Shown here: in pieces, positions 19,110-28,567 of the stretch
Layout of the letters: every line of letters begins with the position of its first letter
How positions within the stretch are numbered: the first letter of the stretch is position 1
DNA from: an uncultured Actinomycetes bacterium
GTDB lineage: Bacteria > Actinomycetota > Thermoleophilia > Solirubrobacterales > 70-9
Length of the DNA: 64,000 nt
Assembly (NCBI GenBank): GCA_946482365.1
Contig: CAMLQY010000005.1
Span: 36,602-100,601, forward strand
Direction of reading: 5' to 3'
Position numbers and translations under genes: made by a program
The notes under the pieces: model-generated
Database searches by the model: none
What the model saw: only the letters and a program-made list of their open reading frames with translations
Told to the model about the DNA's origin: nothing

Positions 19110-19360
19110 GCGGCCAGCGTAGGACCGTCCCCGACCCAGGGGAAATCGGGGGCCTGGGTCCGCTCTCCTTCGACGCTCAGCGAAACCTCGAGGCCACTAT
19201 GGGTCTGGCTAGGTCTACTCTCGAATTTGCCAGTGTCCCTCTGCTGAATCTATTCTCGGCCCGACATGAGCAGAGGCCAGAATCTGCATCTAAACTGGGA
19301 AAACATCCGACTATTGGGCGGCCGGGGATACCCGACGTGCAATCGCCGATCTCGAACTTG

Positions 19361-20140
19361 ATGCGAGTTCTGACAGGATGCATCCTGAGCGCCATGGTGC
19401 TTGCAGGATGCGGAGCTTCGGACTCAGGAGATAGCAATACCTCGATAACGGAGCCAGTAAAGCCATCGGCCGAGGACTGTGGCCTCGCTATTGCGCCTCC
19501 CTCGGCGAAAAGCGAAAAGAAAAGGTCGTCTGGACGAGAGCCAGTTCCTACGGCCGGGATCTACCGCTATTCCACGACGGGCAGCCAAGTCGTTCCTGGA
19601 GCGGGACTTCGAGTAAAGGATCTTCCAAGCTACAGCGAGCTGCTTGTTACGCCATCGAGAAAAGTTCGAGAAGTGACGTGCTTCAGAGTGCAGAGGCGCT
19701 TTGCACCAGATATCGTCAATACCAGCACATATGTGGTGCGAGGAGAGAATGTTTACCTAGTGGGCCTGCTGATTCAAGTGCTTGGCGAATCGCAAGAAGT
19801 AAGACCAAATCCACCAGTGCTTTTTGCAAGCAATTCGGGATCAAGTTGGTCCGGCCAGTTCGGTGGCTCCACCTATGGGAGCTATGCGTTTTCAGCGCTG
19901 GGAAAACGAACTTATCAAGTGGGCACTAAACGAGTGCGCGCAGTAGGAATATCGTCATCGGTTTCATTCCAAGGAGAAGTACGCGGGACACAAGCAGCTA
20001 CCGCCTGGATTTCTTTGGACGACAACGTGGTCGTAGCGGAAAAAGTGAAATCACGTCAGGATTTTGGCGTGAGCGCTCTTCAGCTACGTTCACGTAGTCA
20101 TCTAATTTCGCTTCAACCGAAGAAACTGCGTGAATCATGA
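19361..20140 (+). CDS. secreted lipoprotein of unknown function
   Basis: 259 residues from ATG 19361. The N-terminus MRVLTGCILSAMVLAGC is a lipoprotein signal with lipobox LAGC, so Cys17 would be acylated and anchored in the membrane. The mature part is a low-complexity Ser-rich linker followed by a beta-rich domain with VQRRFAPDIVNTSTYVVRG and a Gly/Ser-rich stretch near 175-200. No family is recognised. Codon use is visibly less GC-rich than the lipid cluster before it (many AAA, GAA, ATA-type codons), which is the start of a compositionally different block. It overlaps the next gene by ATGA, so the two proteins are probably made together. Confidence 0.75.
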   Translation: MRVLTGCILSAMVLAGCGASDSGDSNTSITEPVKPSAEDCGLAIAPPSAKSEKKRSSGREPVPTAGIYRYSTTGSQVVPGAGLRVKDLPSYSELLVTPSRKVREVTCFRVQRRFAPDIVNTSTYVVRGENVYLVGLLIQVLGESQEVRPNPPVLFASNSGSSWSGQFGGSTYGSYAFSALGKRTYQVGTKRVRAVGISSSVSFQGEVRGTQAATAWISLDDNVVVAEKVKSRQDFGVSALQLRSRSHLISLQPKKLRES

Positions 20141-20859
20141 GTAGCGCAAAGCAACAGGCGGCTCAAAGAGATAATGATGTACTAGGTGCCTTGATTGCAC
20201 TATTGGGCGCCTTGATCGTAACGCTGCTCATTGTCGCCAACGTTCAGCTTGCCAACGTCGGAGACCAGGGTGGTCCGGGAACCTCCGCCGTGGGAGCGGC
20301 TGCTATTCCTCCTCCGGTTCAAGGAACTAGCAACGACGTACTGGCCGAGGAATTGCGTGGGTTGTCAGGAGATCTAACTGCTCCGTTGAACCTGCTGCGC
20401 AGGAGGCTGGACCCGCTCTCAGGCTTGTCGACAAGTCAGCTCGCCGTCGCGGACTCCTTCCAAGATGTCGCAGGCTCGGTTCGGAAACTAGGGTCGGTTC
20501 GGAAGGAACTTTCAGCTCTGAGCTCCGGAATAGGCGATGTGGTGGGAAATACTGAAGCCCTCAATGGTGTGGGTCAGGACATAAACTCTACGGGTCGCAT
20601 GACCAATGGGATGGCGAGAACCATGCGTCGGGTAGAGCAGTCAATAACGGCTACCGGCAAATCTGCGAATGAATCCATAGTGCAAATGACGGATGAAATC
20701 AGAGCCATGCGTGAATCGTTCGTAGCGACATCCACCGAAACCCAGAAAATGGGTACGTCGCTTGTCGAACTTAACTCAAACATGGAGAAGTTTTTGACTC
20801 AGTTCTGCGTTCTTCTGACGAGCGAATCTGAATGTAATTCAACAGAAGCTGCTGAATGA
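20137..20859 (+). CDS. membrane-anchored helical protein of unknown function
   Basis: 240 residues with one N-terminal membrane span, GALIALLGALIVTLLIVANV (about 17-36), a Pro/Gly linker, then about 150 residues of heptad-like helical sequence. This part is rich in Ser, Thr, Met and Asn (TGRMTNGMARTMRRVEQS and similar) and resembles the rod of methyl-accepting or MCE-associated proteins without their signature motifs. It is translationally coupled to the lipoprotein at 19361 through an ATGA overlap. An extracytoplasmic coiled coil working with that lipoprotein is the simplest reading. Confidence 0.7.
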   Translation: MSSAKQQAAQRDNDVLGALIALLGALIVTLLIVANVQLANVGDQGGPGTSAVGAAAIPPPVQGTSNDVLAEELRGLSGDLTAPLNLLRRRLDPLSGLSTSQLAVADSFQDVAGSVRKLGSVRKELSALSSGIGDVVGNTEALNGVGQDINSTGRMTNGMARTMRRVEQSITATGKSANESIVQMTDEIRAMRESFVATSTETQKMGTSLVELNSNMEKFLTQFCVLLTSESECNSTEAAE

Positions 20860-21303
20860 GGGCGTCTTGACGGCGGCGACCCTGGAAGTCCTGCCCTCCC
20901 GACGCTTGGAGAGGGGCCCCGCTGATTCAGCGCGTGTAGACGGCTCGGAGCCTCCGGACTGGGTTCAGTAACTCCCTGAAGATCTCCTCGAAGGCAGTCA
21001 CTTCTAGCTCCTCGTCGGCGATCAGACGCTTGAGCTGGCTGTTCTTTCGCTCTCGAGTGCTCGCCTCTCCGCCTTCGTTGAGTGTCCTTCATCCATTGTC
21101 TTGGCTGAGAGGAGCTTCATACGGCAGTGGACGGCTTCAGGAGATTCTGGACCAACACAGGGCGGGTCGGCGGAAATTGATTCTCCAGTTGCGTAACGCT
21201 AGCTTCGGGCATCGACCGGGGCTAGACCCTGAGGTCCCTAGGGATGGGCTATTGAGCTCTGGGCTATGGGATCGGCTGGCGTGGACAAGACAAGGAAGGG
21301 CAC
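20860..21303. other. intergenic stretch with transposase remnant, otherwise featureless
   Basis: 444 bases separate the coiled-coil protein from the propeller protein. Apart from the short IS3-like remnant at 20927-21088, no gene with a ribosome site is visible. A weak GA-rich sequence (GACAAGGAAGGGCAC) just before 21304 serves the next gene. Confidence 0.5.
20927..21088 (-). pseudogene. possible C-terminal remnant of an IS3/IS911-type transposase OrfA
   Basis: A 53-codon open stretch on the minus strand ends with TGA at 20927 and is bounded upstream by another stop at 21089. It reads RERKNSQLKRLIADEELEV and continues to a basic tail RRLRAVYTR. The pattern E-N-x-x-L-K-x-L-x-A-D-x-x-L is that of the leucine-zipper end of IS3-family OrfA. 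There is no start codon with a ribosome site and no OrfB, so if real it is a dead fragment. Confidence 0.4.
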
Positions 21304-23478
21304 ATGAAAGACACCGCGAAGGAACCGTATGCGAGCCCAATATTTGGCATTTGCGCGATCGCCATATGGGCGCTCCTAGCTCTTGTCGTCCCGACTGCTG
21401 CTTTGGCCAAAGCACCGCTGGGAGACGTTACGTATTTTCACGAGGGCCTCAATGCCGAAGCACAGCCCAACACGCTTACCACTGGGCCAGATGGCAACGT
21501 TTGGTTTATCGACGGCGGGGCCACGCCAGCTATTGGCCGCGTTACGCCGACAGGAGCCATCACTGAGTTCAACACCCCTGTTGGTGAACCCAGTGTCATT
21601 ACCGGTGGTCCAGACGGCAATGTTTGGTTCACGCTAGAAAGAGGCCAAAGCGAGACACAGACCATCAAAATCGAAGGGGAACCAGTTGGAGGCAGCTTCA
21701 CCCTGACCTTCAACAAAAACACGACGGAACAGATCGCGTTTGATGCGGATGCATTGACGGTTCGCATGGCACTCGAACAGCTACCGTCGGTTGGCCCTGA
21801 CAATGTCAATGTTAAAAAGACAGGGACCCTGCCGGGTCCCGTGACCTACACATTGGTATTCGTTGAAGGACTTGGTGAAACCAACGTACCGCAGACGACC
21901 TGCGCCAGCTCTCTCACCGGAGATGCCCCCAAATGCACCGCAGCTACGAGTACGTCAGGGGTGTCCAATGCGATCGGTCGCATCACGCCCGCAGGGAAAA
22001 TCACTGAATTCAGCTCAGGCCTGAACTCAGCAGCACTGCCGCTCGGCATTGCCGAGGGTCCAGACGGCAACCTATGGTTTACCGACATTGGGCATACGCC
22101 CGCGATCGGTCGCATCACTCCCACCGGGGAAATCACCGAGTTCAGCACCGGCCTTGATGCCAGCGCGTTTCCGATCCTTATCGCTGCCGGCCCCGACGGC
22201 AATCTCTGGTTCACCATGTTCGGTGACCAAGGAGGGATTGGTCGCATCACTCCCACCGGGGAAATCACCAAGTTCACCTCCGGCCTCGCATCGGACGCCG
22301 TTCCCTTGACTATTGCCGCTGGCCCCGACGGCAACCTTTGGTTCACCTTCTTCCAGACGCAAGCCATCGGTCGCATCACTCCTACCGGTGAAATCTCCGA
22401 ATTCAGCTCCGGCCTCAGCGAAAGCAGCGACCCGAGCACGATCATTGCCGGCGGTGACGGCAACCTGTGGTTCACAGACGCCGGAGCCGAACCGGCGATT
22501 GGTCGCATTACGCCTACAGGGCTCATCACTGAGTTTAGTCTCGGGGAAGGCATCTACCCCGGACACCTCGCCGTGGGCTCAGATGAAAACCTATGGTTCA
22601 CCGTCCCCGACGGACCCGCAATAGGGCGGTTTGGTACACAGCCCATGGTCGATCTGACCCTCAACACCAATGGAACCGGTGTCGGCACGGTGCAATGCGC
22701 GGTGGAAGGGGGCCCCGTAGAAGCCTGCGCAGCTACATATCCCGAAGGAACTGACCTAACCCTTCTGGCTACCGCCAGCTCAGGCTCTGAATTTGTCGAA
22801 TGGTCGGGCGACTGCGAATTCGACGGGGAGTGCGAGATGACTATGGACGATGACAAGTCAGTCGCCGCCACTTTCAACCTCGAACCGGTGAATACGTTCA
22901 TCCTCGCTGTTGAAACAGACGGCAGTGGATCGGGTGTCGTGACTAGCTCACCCGGTGTGATCAGTTGCGGTGCCATTTGCACGGGCGAATTCGTGGCGGG
23001 CACTGAGGTAATTCTTACTGCCACTCCGGCTGCGGGCTCGAGCTTTAGCGGATGGTCCAGTGCGTGTTCGGGCGTCGGCACTTGCAAAGTGACGATGGCT
23101 CATTCTCACAGCGTTGGCGCGACCTTCGACAAGATCCCGCTGGGCCAGTCGGGACTGACATCAGCACGCGGAAAAGCCATTGTGTCCCGTACTGCCCAGA
23201 TCAAGGCCGGCAAAGCCCTTCTTAAAGTGTCGTGTCGCGGTCAGGGACCTTGTGAAGGCCTTCTGAAGTTGGTCGCCAAGCTTAGGGTTGGCAAGAGCGG
23301 GCACAGCAGGGCCGCGACAGTCGGGAAATCATCCTTTGGGATCGCCGCCGGTGCCTCCACGATGCTCAAAGTCTCTCTCAGTCTTCAGGCCAAACAGGTG
23401 CTTAAACGCGCCGGCTCCCTGAGAGCCAGGATCACGGGCACAGGCGTCAAGGTCGGCGGCGTGGAGCTGAAGAGCTAA
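21304..23478 (+). CDS. exported Vgb-like beta-propeller protein with bacterial repeat domains
   Basis: 724 residues. A signal or anchor lies at about 14-36 (ICAIAIWALLALVVPTAALA). Residues about 45-440 are a seven-bladed-propeller type array built on the recurring phrase GPDGNxWFT plus IGRITPTGEITEFS, as in streptogramin B lyase (Vgb) relatives. A roughly 100-residue insertion (about 118-218) interrupts the blades. Two copies of the InlB-B-like 'bacterial repeat' domain follow (EFVEWSGDCEFDGECEMTM and SFSGWSSACSGVGTCKVTM, each with paired cysteines), then a Lys-rich C-terminal domain. Antibiotic lyase activity is not implied: such propellers are usually surface proteins in these bacteria. Confidence 0.82.
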   Translation: MKDTAKEPYASPIFGICAIAIWALLALVVPTAALAKAPLGDVTYFHEGLNAEAQPNTLTTGPDGNVWFIDGGATPAIGRVTPTGAITEFNTPVGEPSVITGGPDGNVWFTLERGQSETQTIKIEGEPVGGSFTLTFNKNTTEQIAFDADALTVRMALEQLPSVGPDNVNVKKTGTLPGPVTYTLVFVEGLGETNVPQTTCASSLTGDAPKCTAATSTSGVSNAIGRITPAGKITEFSSGLNSAALPLGIAEGPDGNLWFTDIGHTPAIGRITPTGEITEFSTGLDASAFPILIAAGPDGNLWFTMFGDQGGIGRITPTGEITKFTSGLASDAVPLTIAAGPDGNLWFTFFQTQAIGRITPTGEISEFSSGLSESSDPSTIIAGGDGNLWFTDAGAEPAIGRITPTGLITEFSLGEGIYPGHLAVGSDENLWFTVPDGPAIGRFGTQPMVDLTLNTNGTGVGTVQCAVEGGPVEACAATYPEGTDLTLLATASSGSEFVEWSGDCEFDGECEMTMDDDKSVAATFNLEPVNTFILAVETDGSGSGVVTSSPGVISCGAICTGEFVAGTEVILTATPAAGSSFSGWSSACSGVGTCKVTMAHSHSVGATFDKIPLGQSGLTSARGKAIVSRTAQIKAGKALLKVSCRGQGPCEGLLKLVAKLRVGKSGHSRAATVGKSSFGIAAGASTMLKVSLSLQAKQVLKRAGSLRARITGTGVKVGGVELKS

Positions 23479-23571
23479 AGAGCGGATCTCCGTCGAAGCT
23501 GGCTGTTCCACCAGAGGAAACCAATACTCAATTTGCCAAAGAGTATCGGGTGGTTCTAGGCTCCCAATCAC

Positions 23572-26520
23572 ATGAGTATTCGTCCGTGCAAACATTTCTC
23601 GAACCGTCAATACAACGGTTTTCTCATGGGTGCCGTTGGAGCGATAGTGCTAATGCTGGCTGGCCTAGGAGCCACGCCAGCAATGGGCGCGCTTGGCGTT
23701 TTTCCCGGAACATTTAGCTACAAGCTTCACAGCACCGTTCCGCTTCTCGGCACGGGTAAAACTGAGCCTGAATTTGCCCGGGTTGCCGATTTCTATGCGC
23801 TTCGTGGCGCTCCTTTCTCGCGAGAGTCCGGATCGCACGCAGACGTCACGGCGATATACATACTGGACATCAGCAGTCAGGCAGCGGTGATCAACGGTAA
23901 AGAGATCCCGCAAGACACTCTTATCGACGCTCCACCAGGCGTGATAGGTAGCACTACTGCCGCTAGCCGCTGCAGTGGAAGCGCATTTACTAACAGCGCT
24001 GTCGGCAACCCTGTTGAAGGGTGCCCTCCTTCAAGTCAGGTTGGCGTGATGACCGCCTTTTTCGGCGGTGCTGTTCCAGATCGGACCTTTCCTATCTACC
24101 AGCTCGCTCCAGAGCCTGGTCACGTTGCGACCTTTGGATTTCCCTATCGGCTTACGGAAAGGACCAGCGTCATTGTCAACGCAGACTTGCGTACGGACGG
24201 GGACTACGGCATCACTCTCTCTTCAACCGAAACGAAACTAGCGACATTTTTCCCGGCCATCGTTATGACGTTCTGGGGGGTCCCCGCCGATCCGATCCAC
24301 GATCAGGAACGCTGGAATCCCGAAACGCAAAAATGGGGCTACTCCCTCGATGAGCACCCCCAAGTACCCCTGGTCTCAAATGCCACCGGCTGCAGCTCCG
24401 GGGTATTGGAGGCCAGGCTGCGATTGCGTTACTGGCGCAATGAAGCCGATTATTGGCTGCCGAAAGACTCTGAAGACTTCGCATACCGGTCTTTTTACCC
24501 CGAGCCAATCGCGTGCGAAGAGCTGGTGTTCAAACCGCGCATCACGCTGAAGGCGTCTACTAGTAAACCTGAGTCCCCTACTGCGCTCAGTGCGCAGCTG
24601 AGCATGCCTGCTAATCATGACGTCGACGGGCCGGAAACGCCACCCATAAAACAGGCGACTCTTGCACTATCCGATGGAGTATCCATCAATCCAGCTGCCG
24701 CTCAGAAATTGACAGGCTGTAGTCCGGAAGAGATTGGACTCCAAGGTGTCGAGTTTGCCATGCCTAGTCCAATTCGCTTCGATGCAGGCGACGCTCAATG
24801 CCCCGAATCTTCAAGGATCGGCACCGGCCTCATCAACACGCAGTTGATTGAAGAGCCAATCAAAGGGAACATTTACTTGGCTACGCCATACGAAAATCCG
24901 TTTCATACACCGATTGCGCTCTATCTTGTTTTTACTGGTCATGGGTTTACGATGAAGCTTCCAGTTAAAGTCGAGGCCGATGGCGAGACGGGTCGGCTTA
25001 TAGCCAGTTTGGATTCTTTGCCGCAGCTTGCCTTTGAAAAGGTGCGGCTGAAATTGTTCGGGGGCCCAGAAGCAGTCCTCGCGACGTCTTCGAACTGCAA
25101 TGAGAAAGTTGCTACGGCATATCTGACGCCGTGGTCGGCCTCGGGGCCCGAGGCGCCGATCGTCGTTCAAAACCCCGACGGGTCTGAAACGGAGCCGACT
25201 GGGCCGGCGTGTGACGGTAGCTCTACGAATAGTGCCTTTGCTCCCGAAATGCACATCGGCGTCAAACATCCAGCAGACTCAACGCGCCTGGTGCTGAGCC
25301 TGCATCTCGGCCTGCCTGACGAAGGTCCAGAGGTCGACACGTTCGCTGTTACGTTGCCACCTGGTCTCACGGGAAGCATTCGAGGCGTCGCGTCTTGCAG
25401 TGAGGCCGGTATCGAGCAGGCCAGTGAAAGGGATAGGCTTGGTGACGGCGTCCTCGAGGCAACTGAACCGTCCTGCCCTGCCGACTCAAAAGTAGGTCTT
25501 CTGCGAATAGGTGTTGGGGTTGGCCCAAGGCCACTCTTCGTCGACGGCAGTGCTTATCTTGCCGGTCAATACAAAGGAGCGCCGCTGAGTCTTGTCATCG
25601 TAACCCCCGCTTTGGCGGGGGGTACGCCGATGGACCCAATCTTTGATCTTGGCACCGCTGTGAGTCGAGCTCCTCTCGATGTCGATCCACACACTGGGTC
25701 GGTCACTGCGAGGTTCGATTCGCTTCCCAGGGCTCTAAACGGGATCCCGCTGGACATGAGGGATATCCGTCTTGTCGTGGACCGGCCAGGAATCATTCGC
25801 ACACCAAGCAGTTGCGAGAGCGTTCCGGTGACATTGGAGGCAATGAGCCGGGATGGGATGCAGAGAGAGTCCGGCAGTCGCTATCAACCCAGCGACTGCA
25901 AATCCTTTCGCTTTGGACCAAGGCTTGCCGCCCGACGAATGCTTGGTACCGCAGAAGGGGAGGGCCCGAAGTTGTGGCTTGCCCTGAGAGGGGGATCCAG
26001 CGATGCTGGTATCGCAAGGGCTCGCATAGACCTACCGAGCTCGGTGGTGGGGGAGCGCTGGCGTAGCGTTGCTTGTGTCGAAGGTGAGTTGTCGGGAAAT
26101 GGATGCGTAGGTCATTCAGTTGTTGGGCATGCTGCGGCGTGGACTACGCAACTTGAGAGGCCGCTCAGGGGGCCAATCTATTTGCGCGCGTCAGGCCACG
26201 ATCAGCGTCGGCCCGAGCTGGTGCTTGCTCTCGGTGGGCAACTTCAGATCCGCACGATTGGTCAAATAGAGATAAAGAAAGAACGAGTGCAGATAAGACT
26301 TAGGAATCTTCCTGACGTACCAATGTCGAAGCTGGTACTGACCCTGAACGCATCCAAGAAAGGATGGCCTGTTCGCAGTCATGGCTTCTGTAGGCGCTCG
26401 AACTACATCGGGGCGCACTTTGCTGCTTACAACGGAAAGATCCACAATCACCGAACTGTCATTGCTGGCGCCTGTAGCACGCATAGGGCTGCTGTTGCTC
26501 GAAGGCCCGGCACAAGGTAG
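23572..26520 (+). CDS. large exported repeat protein of unknown function
   Basis: 982 residues with an N-terminal hydrophobic export segment (FLMGAVGAIVLMLAGLGATPAMGA, cut after about residue 42). At least four units start with a related header: CPPSSQVG (about 151), CPESSRIG (about 409), CPADSKVG (about 634) and CVGHSVVG (about 845). Each is followed by a strand-rich section with a G-x-x-Y-L-A phrase and a closing segment around SLPQLAFEKVRLKLFGG or SLPRALNGIPLDMRDIRLVV, and then a Cys. The protein is thus a tandem of similar beta-sandwich-like units with paired cysteines. Large proteins of this style recur in Solirubrobacterales. Function is unknown; a surface structural role is an inference. 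Confidence 0.8.
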   Translation: MSIRPCKHFSNRQYNGFLMGAVGAIVLMLAGLGATPAMGALGVFPGTFSYKLHSTVPLLGTGKTEPEFARVADFYALRGAPFSRESGSHADVTAIYILDISSQAAVINGKEIPQDTLIDAPPGVIGSTTAASRCSGSAFTNSAVGNPVEGCPPSSQVGVMTAFFGGAVPDRTFPIYQLAPEPGHVATFGFPYRLTERTSVIVNADLRTDGDYGITLSSTETKLATFFPAIVMTFWGVPADPIHDQERWNPETQKWGYSLDEHPQVPLVSNATGCSSGVLEARLRLRYWRNEADYWLPKDSEDFAYRSFYPEPIACEELVFKPRITLKASTSKPESPTALSAQLSMPANHDVDGPETPPIKQATLALSDGVSINPAAAQKLTGCSPEEIGLQGVEFAMPSPIRFDAGDAQCPESSRIGTGLINTQLIEEPIKGNIYLATPYENPFHTPIALYLVFTGHGFTMKLPVKVEADGETGRLIASLDSLPQLAFEKVRLKLFGGPEAVLATSSNCNEKVATAYLTPWSASGPEAPIVVQNPDGSETEPTGPACDGSSTNSAFAPEMHIGVKHPADSTRLVLSLHLGLPDEGPEVDTFAVTLPPGLTGSIRGVASCSEAGIEQASERDRLGDGVLEATEPSCPADSKVGLLRIGVGVGPRPLFVDGSAYLAGQYKGAPLSLVIVTPALAGGTPMDPIFDLGTAVSRAPLDVDPHTGSVTARFDSLPRALNGIPLDMRDIRLVVDRPGIIRTPSSCESVPVTLEAMSRDGMQRESGSRYQPSDCKSFRFGPRLAARRMLGTAEGEGPKLWLALRGGSSDAGIARARIDLPSSVVGERWRSVACVEGELSGNGCVGHSVVGHAAAWTTQLERPLRGPIYLRASGHDQRRPELVLALGGQLQIRTIGQIEIKKERVQIRLRNLPDVPMSKLVLTLNASKKGWPVRSHGFCRRSNYIGAHFAAYNGKIHNHRTVIAGACSTHRAAVARRPGTR

Positions 26521-26543
26521 ATCGATAGCTGACGGGAGGAGTC

Positions 26544-27179
26544 ATGTTCAGGCTAGTTCGTAAACATTTTGGGATCCCTGGGGTGGTCGCAATTGTCGCT
26601 CTGATTTTTGCGATGAGCGGCGGTGCATTGGCAGCTCATGATTATTTGGGCAGCCAAAGCAAGTCACACGAGCGGTACGCGAAGAAAACAATGCGCGGAC
26701 CGCGTGGGCCAAGGGGGATCCAAGGTCCGCAAGGACTCCCAGGTCAAAGCATAAGAGGACCCCAAGGAGAGACGGGGCAGACCGGCCCGCGAGGACCCGA
26801 AGGAAATCCGTGGATGGCTGGTGGAACATTGCCTTCAGGAAGGACCGAGTCAGGCACATGGATCGCCGGTGTGTTTGGCCCCGAAGTAGAACCGGGTGTC
26901 AGCGAAGGTGGGAGCTCCATATCATTCGGAATGAGGCTCACTCTTCCACCGGATGTGTACTTGATTGCGAAGGGCCAAGAAGGAAATGAACATGTGGCGG
27001 AATGTCCCGGTAGCGTGGCACTGCCACAAGCCTCGAAAGGAAGCCTCTGCCTTTACACTGCCGAAGACCAAGGCTTGGAAATTGGAGAAGTCTTTCCATT
27101 TGTAAGCGGAGCTCTCCTTAAGTTTCGAGGTGAACCGAATACCGTTTCTGCTGGTACCTGGGCCGTGACGGCTCCGTAG
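26544..27179 (+). CDS. collagen-like surface protein
   Basis: 211 residues. The N-terminus MFRLVRKHFGIPGVVAIVALIF is a basic region plus one membrane span. A Gly-X-Y run (about 51-90, twelve to thirteen triplets, for example GPRGPRGIQGPQGLPG) predicts a short collagen triple helix, and a globular C-terminal domain of about 120 residues has two cysteines. This N-terminus with a collagen-like stalk is common in Thermoleophilia. The protein should form membrane-anchored trimers on the cell surface. Confidence 0.85.
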   Translation: MFRLVRKHFGIPGVVAIVALIFAMSGGALAAHDYLGSQSKSHERYAKKTMRGPRGPRGIQGPQGLPGQSIRGPQGETGQTGPRGPEGNPWMAGGTLPSGRTESGTWIAGVFGPEVEPGVSEGGSSISFGMRLTLPPDVYLIAKGQEGNEHVAECPGSVALPQASKGSLCLYTAEDQGLEIGEVFPFVSGALLKFRGEPNTVSAGTWAVTAP

Positions 27180-27421
27180 GGCTCAAGACAGAAGAGTGGG
27201 TCCTCGGTCGCGACGGGAGGCCGTGGTCGAGTAGACCGGCTTCGTTACCAAGCAGTTCAGGCAGGCCTGCAAAGAGGTTGGACTGATGTCTCGGGGCGCT
27301 ATGCGGCAAGCGAGGAGCTCATCTGGAGGCGCTCGGTGCGCTTCGTGCAAGCGCCGGGCTCGTGGCGCGACACTGGCGCAGCACCATGCGTAGTCGGCGA
27401 CCTTGGCGAGCGCTTGTCTGT

Positions 27422-28159
27422 CTAGACCCGTGGCAAATCGTGGTGGCAGTCATACTCAGGGTGCCCGGGTTGCCAAACGTCGATGATGTCTTCAGCGGGG
27501 ATGTCGGCGAAGGTGTGGATCTCAGCGCCGGCATCACGCAGGCCTAGTTTCACACCCAAGAACACCCTTGCGAGACTCGGTGCAGTGAACGGTCGACGCT
27601 CTCCAGCGCCCAGGTCAACAGCAGCCACGACAATGGCTGGCTTTCCAAGACGTTGAAGCAGGGGGTCTTTGTCGGGCCCCGGCCAACCGTTCATCGCCTC
27701 GCCACCCCATCCGCCGAGCAAAGGCGACAAGCCGTGCGCCTCTTCGTCAAGGGTCCGGCGTCCTAGGACTAGGCAAACTTGACCCTCTCGACCCGTCAGG
27801 TTGTCGATCGCGTACACGTTGCGAGCACGACAGCGATCACGCTCGTCGTCCGAGAGCAGGCCCCGAGCGTGCGCCCCGTTGATTCGGTCGTTGACGAGAT
27901 CCCTCGAGAGCCGCCGCAGTCCCTCGCGCCGGATCTCAGGAACCTCGTGCTTTAGCGGTCGGGTGGCATGGAAGGCCAGGAGTTTGTGGCCATCGAGTAG
28001 CGTCCAAATCAGTCCCACGTCGTCTGGGGCGGCCGTGAGGTCGGCTGTGAACTCGGTTGAGCCCTGTAGTTCTTCAGCGTGAGCAGTGGCCCAGACTGCA
28101 AGAGCGGGCGGCCATGTCCCCTCGTCTCCAATGTCAACAAGGTCGTGAGCTGTGTTCAT
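27422..28159 (-). CDS. conserved hypothetical protein
   Basis: 245 residues from ATG 28159. It is soluble, with no signal or membrane span. Notable segments are LLAFHATRPLKHEVPEIRREGLRRLS, REGQVCLVLGRRTLDEEAHGLSPLLGGWGGEA and the terminal PEYDCHHDL. The phrase H-A-T-R followed by an E-x-x-x-I-R-x-x-G-L helix is reminiscent of the first strand and helix of ADP-ribosyltransferase-like (KptA/RES) folds. The match is too weak to claim. It stands alone, convergent with the exported block and upstream of the integration module, so it may be cargo of that element. Confidence 0.6.
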   Translation of the reverse strand: MNTAHDLVDIGDEGTWPPALAVWATAHAEELQGSTEFTADLTAAPDDVGLIWTLLDGHKLLAFHATRPLKHEVPEIRREGLRRLSRDLVNDRINGAHARGLLSDDERDRCRARNVYAIDNLTGREGQVCLVLGRRTLDEEAHGLSPLLGGWGGEAMNGWPGPDKDPLLQRLGKPAIVVAAVDLGAGERRPFTAPSLARVFLGVKLGLRDAGAEIHTFADIPAEDIIDVWQPGHPEYDCHHDLPRV

Positions 28160-28567
28160 CGGTGGAGCTTACGTGGCCGCCAAGCAGATACTTTCACTGC
28201 TAGATCCAACAAGAGACACGAGGAGGGAGCGTGGTCTTCGTCAGCCAACATTGGCGGATTCGTTCGGGTATCTCCTGACGCCATCTACGTCCAGACCGTC
28301 AGTCCAATCCTTGTCCTTTTGCCACGAAGAGAGCGACTGGAGGCTTGAGATCACGGCTCCTAGGGTCGGGTGCGCTGTAAGAGAAGGTGCAGAAGACATG
28401 CGTCGGCGGGGGTTCAGGCGGACAGTCGCGGAGGGCGGCTGCGGTTAGGGGGTGGCGCGGGAGACCATCCAATCGTGTAGGTGGCATGGGGACGAAGCGC
28501 GATCGACCGTTGTGGCTATTCGCACGCCGCCGACATACATCGCCCGATGGGTTGTTGAGGGCATGAG
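28160..28567. other. gene-free stretch upstream of the excisionase-like gene
   Basis: 408 bases with no reading frame that combines a ribosome site with normal codon bias. The frames open on the plus strand are arginine- and tryptophan-rich and look like chance. No tRNA or strong hairpin was seen. It probably carries the promoters of the two flanking divergent genes. Confidence 0.45.

Noticed and set aside
21304..23478. Streptogramin (virginiamycin B) resistance enzyme
   Set aside because: The propeller repeats are Vgb-like, but the protein is exported, has an inserted domain and bacterial-repeat domains, and the lyase active-site residues were not identified.
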